From contig DATGGU010000077.1 of NCBI GenBank assembly GCA_035308365.1, forward strand, positions 1 through 55,352: a stretch of 55,352 nucleotides of DNA, read 5' to 3'. A program made the position numbers and the translations under genes. This document shows, piece after piece, positions 52,160-55,352 of this stretch. Within the stretch, counting starts at the first letter, position 1. Every line of letters starts with the position of its first letter. The notes beneath the pieces are model-generated. The model was not told the origin of the DNA and did no database searches. It worked only from the letters and a program-made list of their open reading frames with translations. Source of the stretch: PALSA-505 sp035308365 (GTDB taxonomy: Bacteria; Actinomycetota; Actinomycetes; Streptosporangiales; Streptosporangiaceae).

Positions 52160-52747
52160 ATGGAAGTGACGTTCGCGGCGTCGGCGTTCCCGCCGCTGGC
52201 TCTTGGGTTCTTCGGGCTGGGCACCGGTTATCTGATCTACGGGCCGCAGGAGCTGGCCGGATGGCCGAAGCGTGACGAGCGCGTTGATCGCGCCACTGGC
52301 GTCTGGGGTGTGTGGATGCCGGGATTCTGTCAGTTCGTCACCGGTGTGATCTTGTTCGTCGGGCTCACCTGGATCCAGGTGTTCACGAAGTCGCCGCCGT
52401 TGTACATGGCCGCGCTGGCGTTCACCGCGTACGGTGTCCACTGGTTCGCGATCGGCTGGAACCGGTACCGCGGCAATGATCCGCGGCCGAACGCGGGCAT
52501 GTGCGTGGCGTACATGGTCATCTCGGCGATGGGCGCGACCGTGTTCTTCAAGGTCGCTGACTGGCCGGTCGGGCTGCTGTTCCTCGGCCTGTTCGCGATC
52601 TACTTCAGCGACTTCTTCGCCGCGATCGGCGTCAAGCTGGGCGAGCGGGCGCTGGGCCTCTTCCACCTGGCGACCGGCGGCTGGCTGATGTACCTCGCCT
52701 ACGCGGTCGCGGTCGACTTCGCCCTGGGATACCACTGGAAGGTCTAA
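52160..52747 (+). CDS. Six-helix membrane protein, acetate uptake transporter-like
   Basis: A 195-residue protein with about six membrane helices. Segments FPPLALGFFGLGTGYL, GVWMPGFCQFVTGVILF and MAALAFTAYGVHWFAIGW resemble, in order, the N-P-A-P, YGGxxQ and AFTSYGxFW regions of the GPR1/FUN34/SatP acetate-transporter family. The match is distant. A GAGGTGAT ribosome site 4 nt before the ATG at 52160 is very strong. The upstream 240 bp (51914-52159) is less GC-rich and contains a short symmetric segment ACATATGAGCATATATTTGT (about 52020-52040). Confidence 0.6.
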   Translation: MEVTFAASAFPPLALGFFGLGTGYLIYGPQELAGWPKRDERVDRATGVWGVWMPGFCQFVTGVILFVGLTWIQVFTKSPPLYMAALAFTAYGVHWFAIGWNRYRGNDPRPNAGMCVAYMVISAMGATVFFKVADWPVGLLFLGLFAIYFSDFFAAIGVKLGERALGLFHLATGGWLMYLAYAVAVDFALGYHWKV

Positions 52748-52866
52748 GCGGCGGCACCGCGGCCAGGTGCGTCGATGACAGCTTCGGCTACGGGTTGCGT
52801 TCCTGCCCGTGCCACAATCTCGACTACCAGACCTGGAACACCTAGGTCAGAGAGGTCTCTGCGGCC

Positions 52867-53295
52867 GTGCGGCTGGATCCTGTGGACGCCCAGGAGCGTT
52901 TCGCGGCATCGCCGGTGCTGCGGCTCGCTACGGCTGATGCCGCCGGGAGACCGCACATCGTGCCGTGCACCTTCGTCATCGACGACGCCGGCCGGATCGT
53001 CATCGGGATCGACAACAAGCCCAAGACCACCACCGGCCTGCGGCGGCTGCGCAACATCGCGGAAAACCAGCGCGTGAGCCTGATCGTTGATCATTACTGC
53101 GACGACTGGGACCAGTTGTGGTGGGCCCGGGCGGACGGAACCGCGGTTGTCGAGCGATCCGGTTACGGCCACCAGACGCACTGGAACCAGCTCAAACGCA
53201 AGTACCCGCAGTACAGCGGGCTGACCCTGGACGGGCCGGTAGTGGTGACCACGGTCGAGAGGTGGACGGGCTGGGAATTCCGGGAGCGCGAATAA
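52867..53295 (+). CDS. PPOX-class F420-dependent protein (pyridoxamine-oxidase fold)
   Basis: A 142-residue split-barrel flavin/F420-binding protein. The core AASPVLRLATADAAGRPHIVPCTFVID and KPKTTTGLRRLRNIAENQRVSLIVDHY match the TIGR03668-type F420 family of actinobacteria. Start is GTG at 52867. Together with mshA it fits an actinomycete that makes F420 and mycothiol. Substrate unknown. Confidence 0.85.
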   Translation: MRLDPVDAQERFAASPVLRLATADAAGRPHIVPCTFVIDDAGRIVIGIDNKPKTTTGLRRLRNIAENQRVSLIVDHYCDDWDQLWWARADGTAVVERSGYGHQTHWNQLKRKYPQYSGLTLDGPVVVTTVERWTGWEFRERE

Positions 53296-53396
53296 AGTAC
53301 GAGCCCGAGGTGCATCCGCCGTCCGCCGACGCCGGCCAGGTGGCCGGGCGGCGGGAAGCCGTGCCGGTTACGAATGACCGGCCGCTGCGAGCCAGC

Positions 53397-53723
53397 TCAC
53401 TCGGTATCACCCTGGGTGAGTTCCCGTAGCTCCTCATCAACACCACTGACCACACCACGCAGGAGCCGCCCCGGGCTCTCATCCTGGTGCCAGTGACCCT
53501 TGATGAGCACGCACATCTCCTTGCCGCGGACGAGCCGCCCAGACGTGGTGTCGTACTGGTGCTGCCAGGTCACCTCTGCCTGGTCAATGAACTGGAGGTT
53601 GTGCCCGTCGCAGATGGCCAGGTCGATCGGCGAGTCAAGGTCATCGGGGAGCTGCCCGGCCGCCTCCATGAGCGAGTTAATGAACTCACGCACCGTAACC
53701 CGCTCGTCCTCTTCTGAAGTCAC
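53397..53723 (-). CDS. Hypothetical small acidic protein
   Basis: About 108 residues (from GTG at 53721-53723); a longer frame to 53801 exists, and a GTG at 53691-53693 is also possible. The core REFINSLMEAAGQLPDDLDSPIDLAICDGHNLQFID and the GHWHQDESPG segment have no assignment I recognise. It precedes the end of the chromosome-like region before hicBA. It could belong to the small accessory set near the integrated element. Confidence 0.5.
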   Translation of the reverse strand: MTSEEDERVTVREFINSLMEAAGQLPDDLDSPIDLAICDGHNLQFIDQAEVTWQHQYDTTSGRLVRGKEMCVLIKGHWHQDESPGRLLRGVVSGVDEELRELTQGDTE

Positions 53724-53865
53724 ACCCCAAGTGTTCGCCTGGGGCGGCAGGCTGGCAAGGAGTGGATGAGGACAACCTGCGGCCGCAAAGACCCCTTCCA
53801 TGATCGGATGGGGCCGCGCACCTGTGAGCCGCCTTGGGGAGCCGACAGCGTCTCGCTCCCGTCCG

Positions 53866-54090
53866 CTAGTCGAGGAGCTTCAGGAACTCGGTGGGTGTCA
53901 GGCCTGCCTGCCGCAGGATAGACGCCAGCGTGCCCCGCTTCACGACGCCATGCTGTGGGATGACGGCCACCCGCCCGTCTTGATCCCGGTATACCGTGTG
54001 GCTCCCCTTGGTCCGCACATAAGAAAAGCCGACCGACTCCAGCGCACGGATGACCTTCCGCACAGGCAGGTCGGATAGTGCGGGGCTCAC
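53866..54090 (-). CDS. hicA: HicA-family toxin
   Basis: A 74-residue mRNA interferase with a double-stranded-RNA-binding-like fold. The catalytic His is in the family motif RTKGSHTVYRD (about residue 31), and PQHGVVKRGTLASILRQAGLT follows. It starts with GTG at 54088-54090, overlapping the hicB stop by 4 bp. The antitoxin gene is therefore upstream in the operon. Confidence 0.93.
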   Translation of the reverse strand: MSPALSDLPVRKVIRALESVGFSYVRTKGSHTVYRDQDGRVAVIPQHGVVKRGTLASILRQAGLTPTEFLKLLD

Positions 54091-54311
54091 GCCGCAGGCA
54101 GCCTGAACGTGGTCACCAATGGCGTAGCGGTAAGGTGCCCGACCGGATCGTCCACCTCTTCCAGGTACAGCTCGACAGCTTCCGCGAGATTAGCGAGCGC
54201 TTCGTCGATCGTGTGGCCCTGGCTGGCCACGTCGACCTCCAGGCACTGGGCGATGTACCAGTCCTCTTCCCGGTGCAAGGCCGCAGTCAGGGTGCCAGGA
54301 ATTTCAGGCAT
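54087..54311 (-). CDS. hicB: HicB-family antitoxin
   Basis: A 74-residue partial RNase H-like domain. The HicB motif is WYIAQCLEVDVASQGHTIDEALANLAEAVELYLEE. ATG at 54309-54311 (MPEIPGTL) is chosen over a longer frame to 54365. Unusually short and without a C-terminal DNA-binding helix-turn-helix domain, so self-regulation is uncertain. It pairs with hicA. Confidence 0.9.
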   Translation of the reverse strand: MPEIPGTLTAALHREEDWYIAQCLEVDVASQGHTIDEALANLAEAVELYLEEVDDPVGHLTATPLVTTFRLPAA

Positions 54312-54547
54312 GTTCACAGAGTAACCACAGACCGGCAAGGATGCATGACTCTCTGGAGGCAGCAACCTCCGCTTGGCCCGCGAGGGAATCTCCCTGGGAG
54401 CCGCCGACCGGGAATGGAACTGGCGCCATCGTTGACGAACTCATCAGGAGCAACCCTGCCGAACGGCTGAGCGCCGCATGACCGCGTCCGATAGCGTGCC
54501 CTGACCCGCGCCCCGTGCCAACGCCCACCGTTAGCACACCCCGTTAG
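54312..54547. other. Intergenic region upstream of hicBA
   Basis: Likely promoter region for hicBA. A tRNA-like stretch (about 54390-54470) was considered and rejected. No other feature is recognised. Confidence 0.4.
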
Positions 54548-54585
54548 CTCAAAGGTCCCTTCCAAGATCGGAAGGGACCTTTGAG
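54548..54585 (-). terminator. Perfect 16-bp hairpin, terminator downstream of the tRNA-Thr end
   Basis: CTCAAAGGTCCCTTCC - aagatc - GGAAGGGACCTTTGAG, a perfect 16-bp stem. It lies 5 bp beyond the tRNA-Thr 3' end, in the position and sense of a natural tRNA terminator. Confidence 0.92.
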
Positions 54586-54590
54586 TTGCG

Positions 54591-54633
54591 AGCCGCCTAT
54601 CGGAATCGAACCGATGACCTACGCATTACGAGA
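54591..54633 (-). mobile_element. Attachment site: orphan 3' half of tRNA-Thr (anticodon CGT)
   Basis: On the minus strand, the sequence runs from the anticodon loop CTCGTAA through the T-arm (ATCGG-TTCGATT-CCGAT) to the 3' acceptor strand AGGCGGC and discriminator T, exactly as in tRNA-Thr(CGT). The 5' half is missing: the expected GCCGCCT acceptor strand is absent, and TAGCT replaces the anticodon stem. This is the signature of an attachment site left at one end of an element integrated in the tRNA. The intact tRNA should be at the other end. Confidence 0.85.
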
Positions 54634-54869
54634 GCTAGCAGAGCAACGCTGCTACCTCCGCTGCCGACTCTCCCGCCTGTGCAGCCAGCCCTGATCATCT
54701 CTGGTGCTCATGGTCGTTCATCAACCTTACCCAATGGGTCGTGCCCTACCCGTGCCCTGTTCAAGCGGATCACGCAGCGACGATGCCCCCGGCCAGGATT
54801 ATCCCGTCAAGGCGGGGACTCACGCATGAAGCTGCATATCCCAGTGGCACAGCGAGCCCCCTGCCCAAA

Positions 54870-54898
54870 GGGGCCAGCCGCGCTGGGCGGCTGGCCCC
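54870..54898 (-). terminator. Stem-loop after the small coiled-coil gene
   Basis: GGGGCCAGCCGC - gctgg - GCGGCTGGCCCC, a perfect 12-bp stem. It lies 19 bp after the stop of the minus-strand gene at 54917-55123, as expected for its terminator. Confidence 0.85.
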
Positions 54899-54916
54899 GA
54901 CGTTTCCCCGCTGTGC

Positions 54917-55123
54917 TTATGGTTGGACGTGGCCTAGAGCGTGGAGATCTTCTTCTAGGGCGGCTAGGTCGCGTCGTGAGCGGGCGGCCCGCTTTTCCCA
55001 TGCTTCCTCTGCTGAGTGCGCGGCCACCGTTTCAAGACGGTCTGCGTGCCGATCGGCTTCTAGTTGCTCGATGCGTCGGCGCAGTTCGCGGATGGCTTGC
55101 CAGATGTCATCGGTGTCAGTCAT
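54917..55123 (-). CDS. Small coiled-coil protein of the integrative element
   Basis: A 68-residue charged, helical protein (MTDTDDIWQAIRELRRRI..., with heptad-like leucines). ATG at 55121-55123 follows GGGAGGAG at about 8 nt. Such small helical proteins are found next to the KorSA regulator in AICEs. Function unknown. Confidence 0.75.
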   Translation of the reverse strand: MTDTDDIWQAIRELRRRIEQLEADRHADRLETVAAHSAEEAWEKRAARSRRDLAALEEDLHALGHVQP

Positions 55124-55146
55124 TTGGGGACTCCTCCCATGAATTG

Positions 55147-55352
55147 TCAGTCAGGGATGTCGTAGGTGAATGACCAGACGAACCGACTTGCGGCGTGAAC
55201 ACCCCGGGCGTACTCGATGACGCGGCCTTCGGCCGTGCGGGTGGTCCTATGCAGTTCCACGACGGGTTCGGCTGGTGGGAGGTCGAGTATGCGCATTTCT
55301 TCGGTAGTTGGCATCCGCGCGAATAGGTCTTCGGTGATCTGGTGCGGGACTA
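55147..55352 (-). CDS. GntR-family regulator, UTRA domain (KorSA-like), 5' end outside
   Basis: The C-terminal 67 residues up to the stop TGA at 55147-55149. It reads VPHQITEDLFARMPTTEEMR..., with VVELHRTTRTAEGRVIEYARGVHAA, the UTRA effector-binding pattern of the GntR/HutC subfamily. KorSA of pSAM2-type elements has this fold and represses replication and transfer. The N-terminal DNA-binding domain lies right of the window. The small coiled-coil gene follows 23 bp downstream on the same strand. Confidence 0.82.
   Translation of the reverse strand, partial: VPHQITEDLFARMPTTEEMRILDLPPAEPVVELHRTTRTAEGRVIEYARGVHAASRFVWSFTYDIPD

Larger units (their letters stand above)
54634..55352. mobile_element. 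Edge of an actinomycete integrative element (AICE-like)
   Basis: It starts at the attachment-site remnant and runs beyond the window. It holds a small coiled-coil protein and the C-terminal half of a GntR/UTRA regulator of the KorSA type, both typical of pSAM2-like integrative and conjugative elements. The integrase and transfer genes must lie outside. Because the tRNA half is on the minus strand, the element extends to the right. Confidence 0.7.

Noticed and set aside
54390..54475. Degenerate tRNA on the minus strand near hicBA (3' end resembling TTCxATTCCCGGTCGGCGGCTCC)
   Set aside because: The T-stem does not pair, and the acceptor and anticodon stems do not form. Similarity is limited to the 3' end.
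54591..54670. Complete tRNA-Thr(CGT)
   Set aside because: The 5' half does not exist: there is no acceptor strand matching AGGCGGC and the anticodon stem mispairs. It is a tRNA fragment from integration.

Overview
The window is a GC-rich actinobacterial chromosome segment. Gene order and content point to a mycothiol- and F420-using actinomycete, probably near Streptosporangiales; the genus cannot be read from the sequence. Supporting evidence is the mshA/YbjN block beside gpmA-senX3-regX3, the carD-ispF-cysS-rlmB block, groEL behind two CIRCE operators, GTG starts, many 4-bp stop/start overlaps, and a PPOX-type F420 enzyme.

Layout. 1-10.6 kb: 3'-truncated groEL, cspA, thrC with a structured leader, convergent otsA and otsB (trehalose), a DUF3263 gene, a SAM hydrolase/hydroxide adenosyltransferase, plsC and a large alkaline-phosphatase-like membrane protein. 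10.7-18.6 kb: tRNA-Thr(TGT), rlmB-cysS, a DUF2637-like protein with a long repeat tail, ispF (no ispD beside it), carD and an LpqE-like lipoprotein. 18.6-23.3 kb: gpmA-senX3-regX3, divergent from mshA-YbjN. 23.3-26.9 kb: a lipoprotein, a Tat-exported phospholipase C-type enzyme and a CaiB/AMACR-family CoA transferase. 26.9-36.5 kb: an ion-homeostasis block with an MgtE-N/CBS regulator lacking the channel domain, two convergent KimA-like permeases that each carry a C-terminal OB fold, and a shortened KdpD with KdpE. 36.5-51.9 kb: diiron protein, EphD-like hydrolase/SDR fusion, Rieske protein, SPFH protein, ABC ATPase, a NarL-type two-component pair, an SDR, a divergent QueA-like protein, SerB, a secreted double beta-propeller protein and an HD hydrolase. 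52-54.3 kb: an acetate-transporter-like membrane protein, a PPOX protein, a small unknown protein and hicBA. 54.59 kb to the end: the edge of an integrative element, marked by an orphan 3' half of tRNA-Thr(CGT), followed by a small coiled-coil protein and the C-terminus of a GntR/KorSA-like regulator.

Three things stand out. (1) A possible riboswitch-like leader on thrC, with a perfect 10-bp closing helix that excludes a second helix over the ribosome-binding region. (2) The potassium block of paired KimA-OB fusions next to kdpDE. (3) A repeated pattern in which the stop-codon end of a gene (thrC, otsB, the second permease) is copied just downstream of itself. Everything is read by eye; no database search or folding program was run.
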